A stretch of DNA of 64,000 nt from Agrococcus terreus (GCF_014645235.1 NZ_BMLM01000001.1:620001-684000), one strand, 5' to 3'. Counted from the first letter of the stretch, positions 29,452-37,373 are shown. Made by a program: numbers and translations. The notes: generated by a model from the letters alone, not told the origin.

Positions 29452-30435
29452 GTGTCGTCGACGACCGCAGCGCCCAGCGCAACCGCTCCACCGAAGGGCA
29501 GGCGCCGCGCGAAGCCGCCGCGTGTCCGCATGACGAAGCTCCAGCGCCGCGAGGCGATCGCGGGCTACCTGTTCATCTCGCCCTGGATCATCGGCTTCCT
29601 CGTCTTCACGCTCGGCGCGATGGTCTACAGCCTCGTCATCTCGTTCAGCCACTACCAGCTCGCCACCGACACCGCCCGCCCGGCCGGCCTCGCGAACTAC
29701 CAGGCGCTCATCGAGGATCCGAAGATCGTCACGGCGCTCAGCAACACGCTCTACTACGCGGTGCTCGCTGTGCCCCTCGAGGTGGCGCTCGCGCTCGGCC
29801 TCGCGATGCTGCTGAACAGCGTCCGCCGCGGCGCAGGCTTCTTCCGCACGCTGTTCTACCTGCCCAAGATGACCCCGGTCGTCGCGACGGCCTCCGTGTT
29901 CCTGCTGCTGCTCAACGGCAGCCAGGGCGCCATCAACCGGGGCCTCGGCGCGCTCGGCATCGACGGGCCGCAGTGGCTGCTCGACCCCGCGTGGATCAAG
30001 CCGTCGATCGTGCTCATGACCCTGTGGGGCGTGGCGGGCACGATGGTGATCTTCCTCGCGGCGCTGCAGAACGTGCCGCGCGACCTCTACGAGGCGGCGC
30101 AGCTCGACGGCGCCGGCGCCTGGCGCCGCTTCTGGAACGTGACGCTGCCGCTCATCTCGCCCGCCGTGTTCTTCAACGTGCTCGTGCTCACGATCGCGGC
30201 GTTCCAGGTCTTCGACCAGGCCTACCTGCTCTTCCACCGCGACACCGCGCAGGGATCGTCGGATGCGTCGCTGTTCTACGCGATCTACCTGTTCCAGCAG
30301 GCGTTCCGGCAGTTCGACTTCGGCTTCGCCGCCGCGATGGCGTGGCTGCTGTTCGTCATCATCCTGCTCATCTCGATCGTGCAGATGAAGGTCGGCAACC
30401 GGTTCGTCCACTACGAGAGCGGGGACCCCCGATGA
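29452..30435 (+). CDS. Carbohydrate ABC transporter permease, MalF/UgpA type
   Basis: A 327-residue six-helix permease of the CUT1 family. An N-terminal basic extension (~35 residues) precedes the first helix (GYLFISPWIIGFLVF). The EAA loop for contact with the ATPase is in YEAAQLDGAGAWRRFWNVTL. GTG 29452 has GAGGAGG upstream. It overlaps the next permease by 4 bp. No ATPase gene is present, so the system probably uses a shared MsiK-like ATPase encoded elsewhere. Confidence 0.9.
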   Translation: MSSTTAAPSATAPPKGRRRAKPPRVRMTKLQRREAIAGYLFISPWIIGFLVFTLGAMVYSLVISFSHYQLATDTARPAGLANYQALIEDPKIVTALSNTLYYAVLAVPLEVALALGLAMLLNSVRRGAGFFRTLFYLPKMTPVVATASVFLLLLNGSQGAINRGLGALGIDGPQWLLDPAWIKPSIVLMTLWGVAGTMVIFLAALQNVPRDLYEAAQLDGAGAWRRFWNVTLPLISPAVFFNVLVLTIAAFQVFDQAYLLFHRDTAQGSSDASLFYAIYLFQQAFRQFDFGFAAAMAWLLFVIILLISIVQMKVGNRFVHYESGDPR

Positions 30436-31412
30436 GCGCCGACCTGCAGGCTGGGCCCGTCCAGACGGGCATCGCGATCGCCGCCTCCGACGAGCCGGAG
30501 GAGCGCGCCGACGAGCGCCTCGGCCGGCGCCGTCCGCAGCGACGACGGCGGCGCGGTCCGGCGCTGACGCCGTGGGGCTGGGTGGGGCAGATCGTGCGCT
30601 GGGCGCTGCTGCTCGCCTGCTCGGCGCTGTTCCTCTACCCGTTCGCGTGGTTGCTCGCCGCGAGCTTCAAGCCGCGCGGCGAGGTGTTCGACAACCGGCT
30701 GATCCCGCAGACGTTCCAGCCCGAGAACTACGTGCAGGTGTTCAGCGAGCTGCCGCTGTTCGCGTGGCTGGGCAACAGCGTGCTCATCGCCCTGCTGGCC
30801 GCGACGTTCGTGACGATCTCGAGCTCGCTCGTCGCCTTCGGCTTCGCGTACTTCCGCTTCCCGGGACGGAACGTGCTCTTCGGCGTCGTGCTCGCGACGA
30901 TGATGCTGCCGGGCGCCGTGACGCTCGTGCCGCAGTACCTCATCTGGAACCAGCTGGGCTTCGTGGGCACGAACGTGCCGCTCTGGGGCGCGACGCTGTT
31001 CGGCTCGGCGTTCTACATCTTCCTGCAGCGGCAGTTCTTCCTCAGCCTGCCGCGCGACCTGTTCGAGGCCGCCCGGCTCGACGGGCTGAACGCGTGGGGG
31101 CAGTTCTGGCGCATCGCCTTCCCGCTGTCGGTGCCGTCGTTCGTGATCGTGTTCCTGTTCGAGTTCCAGTCGAGCTGGAACAACCTGCAGGCCGCGCTCA
31201 TCTACCTCAACGCCGGCTCGCCCGAGGCCTACACGGTGCCGCTCGGCATCGCGAGCGCGATGACGAAGTACAGCCCCGCAACCGGCGGCCAGGGCGACTA
31301 CCAGTACGTCATGGTGGCGGCGCTCATCGTCACGCTGCCGATGCTCATCCTCTTCGCGTTCGGGCAGCGCTCGTTCATCGAGGGCATCGCCACCACCGGC
31401 ACGAAGGGCTGA
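30432..31412 (+). CDS. Carbohydrate ABC transporter permease, MalG/UgpE type
   Basis: A 326-residue CUT1 permease with six helices. The N-terminal ~45 residues are charged, ending in an Arg-rich run (RRRPQRRRRRG). The EAA motif is FEAARLDGLNAWGQFWRIAF. ATG 30432 overlaps the preceding stop. The gene ends at a strong terminator facing the binding-protein gene, which is on the other strand. Confidence 0.9.
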   Translation: MSADLQAGPVQTGIAIAASDEPEERADERLGRRRPQRRRRRGPALTPWGWVGQIVRWALLLACSALFLYPFAWLLAASFKPRGEVFDNRLIPQTFQPENYVQVFSELPLFAWLGNSVLIALLAATFVTISSSLVAFGFAYFRFPGRNVLFGVVLATMMLPGAVTLVPQYLIWNQLGFVGTNVPLWGATLFGSAFYIFLQRQFFLSLPRDLFEAARLDGLNAWGQFWRIAFPLSVPSFVIVFLFEFQSSWNNLQAALIYLNAGSPEAYTVPLGIASAMTKYSPATGGQGDYQYVMVAALIVTLPMLILFAFGQRSFIEGIATTGTKG

Positions 31413-31427
31413 AGGGCACGAGCCGGA

Positions 31428-31472
31428 CACGACGGAGGGGGCGGATGCATCGCATCCGCCCCCTCCGTCGTG
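31428..31472. terminator. Bidirectional terminator between permease and binding-protein genes
   Basis: A perfect 21-bp stem (31428-31448 / 31452-31472) with loop ATC. It serves both convergent units. Confidence 0.9.
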
Positions 31473-31480
31473 CGTGACGG

Positions 31481-32845
31481 TCAGCCGCCGGAGACCTGGT
31501 CGTACGCGCGCTGCGCCGCGGCCTGCGCCTCGCCGAGCGCCTCCTCGGGCGACCGCTCGCCGAGCAGGGCCGACTGCACCGCGCCCTCGAGCTCCGACTG
31601 GATCTGCTGGCCGGCGGGCGAGCCGCCGAGCGAGGTGCCCTCCGCCGCGACGTCGTAGTAGGCGTCGATGGCCTGCTCGAAGCCCGGGTAGCCCTCGGCC
31701 GACGCGTACTGCTCGCGGATGGTCGTGTCGTTCTCGGGCGTGCCCGTGAAGAGGCCCGCGTTGATGCCGTTGCGGTCGGACTCCTCCTCGGTCGTCTGCG
31801 CGCGGGCGTCGGCCGCCGCGATCCACGCGTCGGGCGAGGTGAGCGCGATCGCCCACGCGCATGCGGCCGACGGGTTCTCGGCGCTCGCGGGGATCACGAA
31901 CGACGAGCCGCCCGAGGCCGTGAAGGGGTCGCCCTCCTGGTTCCGCACCGGCACCGCGCCGATCTCGACCTCGTCGGCGTAGGGCGTCAGCACGTTGACG
32001 TACCACTGGTCGAAGACGGCCGCCGCGACGAGGTCGTTCGAGTACGGGTTGCCGTCGCCGAAGATGTCGAACGAGTCGACGAGGCCGGTCACCTCGGCGA
32101 AGCCGCCCTGCGCCTCGTAGATGCGCTGCAGGAACTCGACGGCCTCGACGTTCTCGGGCCGGTCGAGGGTGGGCGCGCCCGACTCGTCGACGATGCCGCC
32201 GCCGAACGAGAGCATCCACATGGCCGCCTTCGAGACGCCCTGGGGGTCGAGGCCCAGGCGGCTCGGGGTGGAGCCGTCCATCTCGGTGAGCTGCTCGACC
32301 GCCGCGAGCAGGCCCTCCTGGTCGCTCGGGTCGAGCTGGTCGGCGCTCACGCCGGCCTCGGCGAGCACGCGCTCGTTCGTGAGGATGAGCGGCGGCTGGT
32401 AGAACTGCGGCACCGCCCAGACCTGGTCCTGCCAGGTCACGTCCTGCGTCACCTGCGGGTAGTAGTAGGTGGCCGGGTCGACGTCGTGGGCCGCGAAGCA
32501 CGCGTCGAGCGGCAGCAGCAGCCCCTGCGCGGCGTACGTGGCGACGAACTGGCGGTCGATCTGCACGACGTCGGGGATGTTGCCCGACGCGGCGAGCGTC
32601 GTGAACTTCTGGGCGTCGAAGGCCGTCTGGTCGAGCTCGACCGTCACGCCCGAGAGCTGCTCGGCGGCGTGGTCGAGGCGTGCCTGCCCGACGTCGTCGG
32701 TGTTCTCGAAGCCCCAGCCGCTCAGCGTGCCGGTCGCCTCGCCCTCGAAGTCGGCCTCCTCGGCGGCCGGGGCGCCGCCTCCGCCGCAGCCCGTCAGCAG
32801 CAGCGCCGCCGCGGCGACGCCCACCAATCCCGCTCGTGCTCGCAT
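31481..32845 (-). CDS. Sugar ABC transporter substrate-binding lipoprotein
   Basis: A 454-residue family-1-type solute-binding protein. The signal peptide ends in a lipobox LLTGC (Cys20). Typical parts are NIPDVVQIDRQFVATYAAQG and the late SSFVIPASAENPSAACAWA. It likely delivers an oligosaccharide or sugar derivative to the neighbouring permeases, although it is transcribed convergently, which is unusual for such operons. Ligand unknown. AGGAGGG lies before ATG. A -10 TACGCT is at 32905-32910 (complement); GGGTAC occurs twice just upstream and might be an operator. Confidence 0.9.
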   Translation of the reverse strand: MRARAGLVGVAAAALLLTGCGGGGAPAAEEADFEGEATGTLSGWGFENTDDVGQARLDHAAEQLSGVTVELDQTAFDAQKFTTLAASGNIPDVVQIDRQFVATYAAQGLLLPLDACFAAHDVDPATYYYPQVTQDVTWQDQVWAVPQFYQPPLILTNERVLAEAGVSADQLDPSDQEGLLAAVEQLTEMDGSTPSRLGLDPQGVSKAAMWMLSFGGGIVDESGAPTLDRPENVEAVEFLQRIYEAQGGFAEVTGLVDSFDIFGDGNPYSNDLVAAAVFDQWYVNVLTPYADEVEIGAVPVRNQEGDPFTASGGSSFVIPASAENPSAACAWAIALTSPDAWIAAADARAQTTEEESDRNGINAGLFTGTPENDTTIREQYASAEGYPGFEQAIDAYYDVAAEGTSLGGSPAGQQIQSELEGAVQSALLGERSPEEALGEAQAAAQRAYDQVSGG

Positions 32846-32977
32846 GTGCGTGCCCTCCTGTCAGGGTGGCCGGACGCGGCGATGCGCCGACCGTTCTGAT
32901 CCGGAGCGTACCCCGATCGTGTACCCCGGACCGAGGGGGCACTTCTCAGGGTGGAGGGGTACAGGCGAGTGCAGGGA

Positions 32978-33054
32978 TGGTGCCCCCGCTGGGGTTCGAA
33001 CCCAGACTGGGCGGAGTTTAAGTCCGCTGCCTCTGCCGGTTGGGCTACGGGGGC
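32978..33054 (-). tRNA. tRNA with UAA anticodon (Leu), short variable loop
   Basis: A complete cloverleaf: acceptor GCCCCCG/CGGGGGC, D arm, anticodon stem GCGGA/TCCGC with loop CTTAAAC (anticodon TAA), 5-base variable loop CCAGT, T arm CTGGG/CCCAG with TTCGAAC, discriminator A, and encoded CCA (32978-32980). The anticodon reads UUA (Leu), but known bacterial tRNA-Leu have a long class II variable arm, which is absent here. Confidence 0.88.
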
Positions 33055-33133
33055 GCGCCCTGACTCTACGGCTCGGCTCTGGCTCGGCCCTGCGGCCCGG
33101 CATCGGGGCGCGTGGGCTCGGTAGGCTCGCCGC

Positions 33134-34066
33134 ATGCGCCCGCCCACCGGTCAGCAGTTCACCCTCGCGCGCACCGTCGACGGCCGACGCGTGCGGGCCA
33201 CGATCACCGAGGTCGCCGCGACGCTCCGCGAGCTCACCGTCGACGACGTCGACCTCGTCGAGCCGTTCCCCGAGGATCAGCGCCCCGCGAAGGGCCAGGG
33301 CATCGTGCTCGCCCCGTGGGGCGGACGCGTCGCCGGCGGCGACTGGACGCACGACGGGCAGCCGCAGCGGCTCGCCATCACCGAGCGCGACCTCGGCAAC
33401 GCCAGCCACGGGCTGCTCCGCTACGCGCCGTACCGGATGCTCGAGCACGACGAGTCCAAGATCATGCTGCAGGCGACCATCCACCCGCAGACGGGCTGGC
33501 CGTTCCTCATCGACACGTTCGTCACGTACGAGCTCACCGACGACGGCCTCGTCGTGACGCACGAGGCGATCAACGCCGGTCGCGAGCGCGCGCCCTGGGC
33601 GATGGGCGCGCATCCGTACCTCGCGGTCGGCGACGTGCCCGCCGACCGGCTGACGCTCACGGTCCCGGCCGCCACCGTCTTCAACGCCGTCGACCTCATC
33701 CCCACCGAGGAGGTGCTCGTCGACGAGATGCGCGCGAGCGCTCCCGACCTCCGGCACGGCCGCACGCTCGCCGAGCTCGACATCGACCACAACTACGGCG
33801 GCGTGGAGTCGGTGGGCGGCGTCACGACGTCGACGCTGCTCGACCCGGAGGGCCGCGGCGTCGCTCTCTGGCAGGACGCCGCGTTCCCGTACGTCGTCGT
33901 GTTCACGCCGCGCGACTTCCCGGCCGTCGGCGGTCCGCGCCACGCGGTCGCGGTCGAGCCGATGAGCGCGCCGGCGAACGCGCTGAACTCCGGGCAGGGG
34001 CTCGTCTGGCTCGAGCCGGGCGAGACCTGGCGCGGCCAGTGGGGGATCGCGCCCGTCGGCCTCTGA
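33134..34066 (+). CDS. Aldose 1-epimerase family protein
   Basis: A 310-residue galactose-mutarotase-fold protein. Seen: LAPWGGRVAGGDW, NASHGLLRY (the conserved His-Gly), MGAHPYLAV with the second catalytic His, and WLEPGETWRGQWGI near the end, where the catalytic Glu region of the family ends. It interconverts anomers of a hexose or hexose derivative. TAGGCT (33122-33127) ends 6 bases before ATG, leaderless. It may support the sugar transporter upstream but is a separate unit. Confidence 0.88.
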   Translation: MRPPTGQQFTLARTVDGRRVRATITEVAATLRELTVDDVDLVEPFPEDQRPAKGQGIVLAPWGGRVAGGDWTHDGQPQRLAITERDLGNASHGLLRYAPYRMLEHDESKIMLQATIHPQTGWPFLIDTFVTYELTDDGLVVTHEAINAGRERAPWAMGAHPYLAVGDVPADRLTLTVPAATVFNAVDLIPTEEVLVDEMRASAPDLRHGRTLAELDIDHNYGGVESVGGVTTSTLLDPEGRGVALWQDAAFPYVVVFTPRDFPAVGGPRHAVAVEPMSAPANALNSGQGLVWLEPGETWRGQWGIAPVGL

Positions 34067-34090
34067 GGCGCACGCGGGTAGCGTGGCCGC

Positions 34091-34186
34091 ATGGACATCA
34101 TCTGGTGGATGCTCGCGGGCGTGGCGCTCGCGGCGGTCGCGTTCCGCGGCTACCGGATCGAGCGCCGTCGCCGCGACCGGCGCTGA
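34091..34186 (+). CDS. 31-residue single-span membrane protein
   Basis: The peptide starts MDIIWWMLAGVALAAVAF and ends with an Arg-rich tail (RRRRDRR), so one membrane helix with a cytoplasmic basic end. TAGCGT (34079-34084) is exactly 6 bases before ATG, the same geometry as larger genes in this window, which is the main support. Function unknown. Confidence 0.6.
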   Translation: MDIIWWMLAGVALAAVAFRGYRIERRRRDRR

Positions 34187-34204
34187 GGGATCGGTCCCGG
34201 CGGC

Positions 34205-34408
34205 TCAGCCCGTGCCGCCCAGCTGTCGCCAGCGCTGCTCGAGCGTGAGGTCGGCGTCCTCGACGGGCTCCCGGAGGCGGTGCGCGAGGTCGGGGCGTCC
34301 CATCCGCCGGGCGTAGAGGGCGAGCGAGACCTCGTCGAGCTCGACGAGCCTCGCGCGGCCGACCTCGGAGAGCGGGGTGCGCGGGTCGATCGGGGTGGCG
34401 GCGGGCAT
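34205..34408 (-). CDS. 67-residue protein with RMGRPDL / LEQRWRQLGG motif
   Basis: A small soluble protein. The C-terminal half reads LALYARRMGRPDLAHRL then DLTLEQRWRQLGGTG. The same motif ends the 139-residue protein at 35331-35750, so these are paralogs on either side of the tRNA-Lys array. ATG 34408 has GGAGG upstream. Function unknown. Confidence 0.6.
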   Translation of the reverse strand: MPAATPIDPRTPLSEVGRARLVELDEVSLALYARRMGRPDLAHRLREPVEDADLTLEQRWRQLGGTG

Positions 34409-34563
34409 GCTGCGGTCCTCCGTTCCTCCGCTGCGCCGATGGATCGGCGCATGCATCCGCACGCTACGTCGTTCGCCTGGACGGCGAATAGGTAGCCGCT
34501 TCGGAGAAGTTCTGAGCGCGGAGCGGTCAGGGCGGAGCCATTACGAGTCGAGGAAGGGAGCGG

Positions 34564-34770
34564 TGGGCCCCGTGGGGCTCGAGCCCACGACCAGCGGATG
34601 AAAGAGTCCGATGCACTCAGGTTCGACGACGGTGGGCCCCGTGGGGCTCGAACCCACGACCAGCGGATGAAAGAGTCCGATGCACTCAGGTTCGACGTCG
34701 GTGGGCCCCGTGGGGCTCGAACCCACGACCAGCGGATGAAAGAGTCCGATGCACTCAGGTTCGACGTCGG
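34564..34770 (-). repeat. Three tandem 69-bp copies of a tRNA-Lys 3' half
   Basis: Units at 34564-34632, 34633-34701 and 34702-34770 directly follow the 3' end of tRNA-Lys, reading the complement. Each has ~49 bases matching the tRNA from the anticodon stem through T arm and acceptor, then a ~20-base spacer (CGACGTCGAACCTGAGTG). The anticodon loop is changed to CTCTTTCA, one base longer than CTTTTAA. The 5' half of the tRNA is missing. All would be co-transcribed with the tRNA. Confidence 0.95.
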
Positions 34771-34843
34771 TGGGCCCCGTGGGGCTCGAACCCACGACCA
34801 GCGGATTAAAAGTCCGATGCTCTACCGACTGAGCTAGAGGCCC
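34771..34843 (-). tRNA. tRNA-Lys (anticodon TTT)
   Basis: A 73-base cloverleaf. Acceptor GGGCCTC/GGGGCCC, D arm GCTC...GAGC, anticodon loop CTTTTAA, T arm GTGGG/CCCAC, discriminator A. CCA is not encoded; CCG follows. The anticodon stem has a U27-C43 mismatch. A -10 TACCCT is at 34852-34857 (complement). Confidence 0.95.
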
Positions 34844-34951
34844 CTGGGTCCAGGGTAGTCGGGCGCCGGTGTTCCCGAACGACCGCTCAGGATCGGCTTC
34901 AGCGATTTTCGCAACACCGTGATGCTTGGGAGGCGCCGCTAGCGTCGCGGC

Positions 34952-35143
34952 ATGGATCTCGTCCCTACGGTGGAGCACGGCTCGGACGGCGCTCGCCTCC
35001 GCGCGCTGCTGGCGCGCATCGACGCGCTCACCGATCGCCGCAAGGGCGAGGACGTGGAGCTGCGGATGGCGCTGTGCGCCGAGGTCGAGGCGCTGCTGCA
35101 GGTGCGCTACGCGGCGCGCGCCGCCCGCCGGTCCGCCGCCTGA
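34952..35143 (+). CDS. 63-residue helical protein, unknown
   Basis: A small charged, helix-rich protein (ARLRALLARIDALTDRRKG, then MALCAEVEALLQVRYAARAA) without signal or membrane segment. TAGCGT (34940-34945) ends 6 bases before ATG, leaderless. Function unknown. It lies between the tRNA-Lys promoter and the paralogous small-protein gene. Confidence 0.6.
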   Translation: MDLVPTVEHGSDGARLRALLARIDALTDRRKGEDVELRMALCAEVEALLQVRYAARAARRSAA

Positions 35144-35330
35144 CCGGGCCGTCCTGCCCGATCCCGTCGTCGCGCTCGATTCCCGACGGAACGCGGCGAA
35201 ACGCAGTGCTTGCCAGGAGCGGCTAAGCAAGTCAGAGTGAGGGTACAAGCCGGCCGACCTCCTCGCAGGCCAGTCTCACCGCGCTGCACCTCCGGGCCGA
35301 GCTTCGAAGCGGAACCGCAAGGATCCGACC

Positions 35331-35750
35331 GTGCACCCTGACATCGACACCCGCGCCGCACGACGAGCCATCGTCGGCGACGACACCGACCCGCCGGTCA
35401 CCGCGCAGATGGAGGACGCGCTGCTGCGCAGCGGCGATCCCGTCACGCTGCACATGGCCGCCGTCTCCTCCCGCGTCTCGCCGGAGTTCCTGCAGGAGCT
35501 GTGGGACTCGGCGCAGGCGATCCTCGAGGAGGTCGCGAGCAACGCCCACTGCCCGCTCGAGATCGTCGCCGGCTCCCGCGTGCGCGACCTCGACGACCTC
35601 GACATCGCCGGCTTCGCGCACCGCATGGGCCGGCCCGACCTCGTGGTCGAGCTGCTCGACGTGCACGAGGACTCGGACCAGACGGTCGGCGAGCGCTGGG
35701 CGGAGCTCGGGGGCGATCCGCTGCCGAGCGCGGACGACGCCGTGGCCTGA
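35331..35750 (+). CDS. 139-residue protein with RMGRPDL / GERWAELGG motif
   Basis: The first ~80 residues (QMEDALLRSGDPVTLHMAAV and onward) are helical; residues ~90-130 contain IAGFAHRMGRPDLVVELL and TVGERWAELGGDP, paralogous to the 67-residue protein at 34205-34408. No known domain is recognised. GTG 35331 is preceded by AAGGATC. Bases 35144-35330 hold a possible promoter (TTGCCA 35210-35215, 17 bases, CAGAGT 35233-35238) and no other feature. Confidence 0.6.
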   Translation: MHPDIDTRAARRAIVGDDTDPPVTAQMEDALLRSGDPVTLHMAAVSSRVSPEFLQELWDSAQAILEEVASNAHCPLEIVAGSRVRDLDDLDIAGFAHRMGRPDLVVELLDVHEDSDQTVGERWAELGGDPLPSADDAVA

Positions 35751-35818
35751 GCCGGACGGCCGGGCGCGCGAGCTGCGGCATCGAGCGCGCGCGGCATCCG
35801 TGGGAGGATGCCTGCGCC

Positions 35819-36451
35819 ATGGCAGACGCGCGATTCAGCAAGCCCACCCGCTTCTCGAACGACTGGTTCGAGAGGATCGAGGGCGACGTCGATCCTGCCG
35901 TGCGGCTCCAGCTCGCGAGCGAGACGGCGCACGCGCTGCTCGCGCGGGTGCGCGACGGCGCCGACCCGGGCGTCGTCGAGCGGATCCTCGCGGTCGCGCG
36001 CGAGGACGGCATCGACACCGTCGCGGAGCTGTGGTCGCACGCGCGCCCCCACTCGCTGCCAGGAACGCTGTGGCGCGTGCACCTGCTGCACGCGCTCGTG
36101 ACGCAGCGGGCCGATGAGGCCGCCGCGCTCTACCAGGCGGGCGCCGACGCGCTGCCGACCGCGGCGCCCGTGATCGCGGGCGTGGCGGCGCCGGCGACGC
36201 CCGACGAGCTGCGCTCGCTGTCGGACACGATCCTCCGCGGCGTCTTCGCGGGCGACTTCGCACTCGCGCTCGAGCGCGCGGCGGCGTTCGCGATCGTCAC
36301 CGCGCAGGGCGCGGTCCGCGCCGCGCACGCCGACGAGGCCGCGCACCCCGAGCGCGCGAGCGCCCGAACGCGCCTCGCGGCGCAGCTCACCGACATCGCG
36401 GGCGACCTGCGCATCTGCGCGGGCATGTGGCGGGCCGACAACCTCGTCTGA
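35819..36451 (+). CDS. Conserved hypothetical helical protein (210 residues)
   Basis: A soluble, almost wholly helical protein: FSNDWFERIEGDVDPAVRLQ at the N-terminus, then EDGIDTVAELWSHARPHSLP and GTLWRVHLLHALVTQRADEA. No catalytic motif is seen. Similar proteins occur in Microbacteriaceae, some mislabelled as RNA polymerase subunits; that label is not supported here. ATG 35819 has GGGAGG about 11 bases upstream. Confidence 0.65.
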   Translation: MADARFSKPTRFSNDWFERIEGDVDPAVRLQLASETAHALLARVRDGADPGVVERILAVAREDGIDTVAELWSHARPHSLPGTLWRVHLLHALVTQRADEAAALYQAGADALPTAAPVIAGVAAPATPDELRSLSDTILRGVFAGDFALALERAAAFAIVTAQGAVRAAHADEAAHPERASARTRLAAQLTDIAGDLRICAGMWRADNLV

Positions 36452-36519
36452 GGCCGCGTCGCCGCCGTAGGATCGAGGCAGCGGCGGAGCGCCGCGGCAG
36501 CACGACGTCGGAGCCCGCC

Positions 36520-37113
36520 ATGAACCACACCTCGCCCACCCGCCGCGCCCTCGCCGCGGTCGCGATCCTCGGTGCCGCAGCGCTCGCGCTGAGCGGCTGC
36601 CTGGCGTCGCCGCCCGCGCTGCCCACCGAGGCGCCCCCGCAGCCGACCGAGACGCAGGCGGTGCCCGAGACCGAGGCGGCCGAGCCGACGGAGTCGCAGG
36701 AGACCACGCCGCCCGCGGCTGGGGAGTACGCGTACACGGTCGACGACGGGCTCGGCGACATCTGGTCGTTCAGCGTCACGAGCGTCGACGACGACCCGCC
36801 CATGGAGTCGGGGGAGCCCGAGCCCGGCACCCGCTTCGTCGCGATCCGCCTCGACGGCGACCACGACGAGGGCGACGTGAGCTTCCACGGCTGCTTCGAG
36901 ATGCTCGTCGTCGGCAGCGACGGCGAGACCTACGACTGGGCCGACACGGTCGCGGTGACCGCGGAGGACGACATCTTCTACGCGGGCGACACCTTCCAGG
37001 GCGCCCGTGCGGTGGTGCAGCTGCCGGAGGACGTCGACCCCGCGCAGATCATCATCCGCTCCACCTACGGCTCGCCGGAGGTCGAGGACATCGTGCTCGA
37101 CGTCGAGCAGTAG
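36520..37113 (+). CDS. Lipoprotein with DUF4352-like domain
   Basis: A 197-residue lipoprotein. The lipobox LALSGC gives Cys27. A Thr/Glu/Pro linker (PTEAPPQPTETQAVPETEAA) is followed by a beta-rich domain (residues ~75-197) with PGTRFVAIRLDG and MLVVGSDGETYDW, resembling DUF4352 folds often found in secreted proteins. Function unknown. GGAG is before ATG and TAGGAT at 36468-36473 is a -10. Confidence 0.7.
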   Translation: MNHTSPTRRALAAVAILGAAALALSGCLASPPALPTEAPPQPTETQAVPETEAAEPTESQETTPPAAGEYAYTVDDGLGDIWSFSVTSVDDDPPMESGEPEPGTRFVAIRLDGDHDEGDVSFHGCFEMLVVGSDGETYDWADTVAVTAEDDIFYAGDTFQGARAVVQLPEDVDPAQIIIRSTYGSPEVEDIVLDVEQ

Positions 37114-37173
37114 CAGGATCCGAGCAGGAGCAGGATCGAGCAGGAGCGGCGGCCGACCACGAGCGGCGGCATC

Positions 37174-37204
37174 GAGCGGCCCGGGCGACGCGCCCGGGCC
37201 GCTC
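37174..37204 (+). terminator. Terminator after DUF4352-like lipoprotein
   Basis: A perfect 14-bp stem GAGCGGCCCGGGCG (37174-37187) with its complement at 37191-37204, loop ACG. Direct repeats of GAGCAGGAGC lie just upstream. Confidence 0.75.
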
Positions 37205-37262
37205 CGGCGTTCGCGGGGAGCGCACGCGCCTGCGCCGGATGCCCGACCTCGCTACCCTGGTG

Positions 37263-37373
37263 GAGCCGGGCCGCGAAACCCCGGGCTCCAATATTCGCCG
37301 CTTCGAGCGGCCTTCCGCCGAGAGGCGTCTCGCGGCCCGGCTCTTCCATGTCCGGGCTCGCCGCGCGAGCCCG
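37263..37373 (+). ncRNA. Candidate structured small RNA upstream of pstS
   Basis: A -10 TACCCT (37253-37258) stands before a compact fold. A 14-bp perfect outer stem (37263-37276 with 37330-37343) encloses a GCCGCT-TCG-AGCGGC hairpin (37299-37313) and CGCC-GAGA-GGCG with a GNRA loop (37316-37327), plus an unpaired segment with AATATT. An 8-bp hairpin (37353-37373) could end the transcript. The 5' arm can instead pair with 37280-37290 (TGGAGCC/GGCTCCA), which excludes the outer stem. No open reading frame of note is present. Promoter and function are inference. Confidence 0.45.

Noticed and set aside
34598-34837. Open frame with repeated GGPRGARTHDQR peptide
   Set aside because: It is the antisense translation of the tRNA-Lys repeats; such peptides are well-known false annotations of tRNA complement strands.
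37263-37343. 4.5S (SRP) RNA or tmRNA
   Set aside because: The conserved SRP tip sequence (AGGTC...GGAAGGAAGCAGC type) is absent and there is no tRNA-like end, so it was kept as an unassigned RNA.
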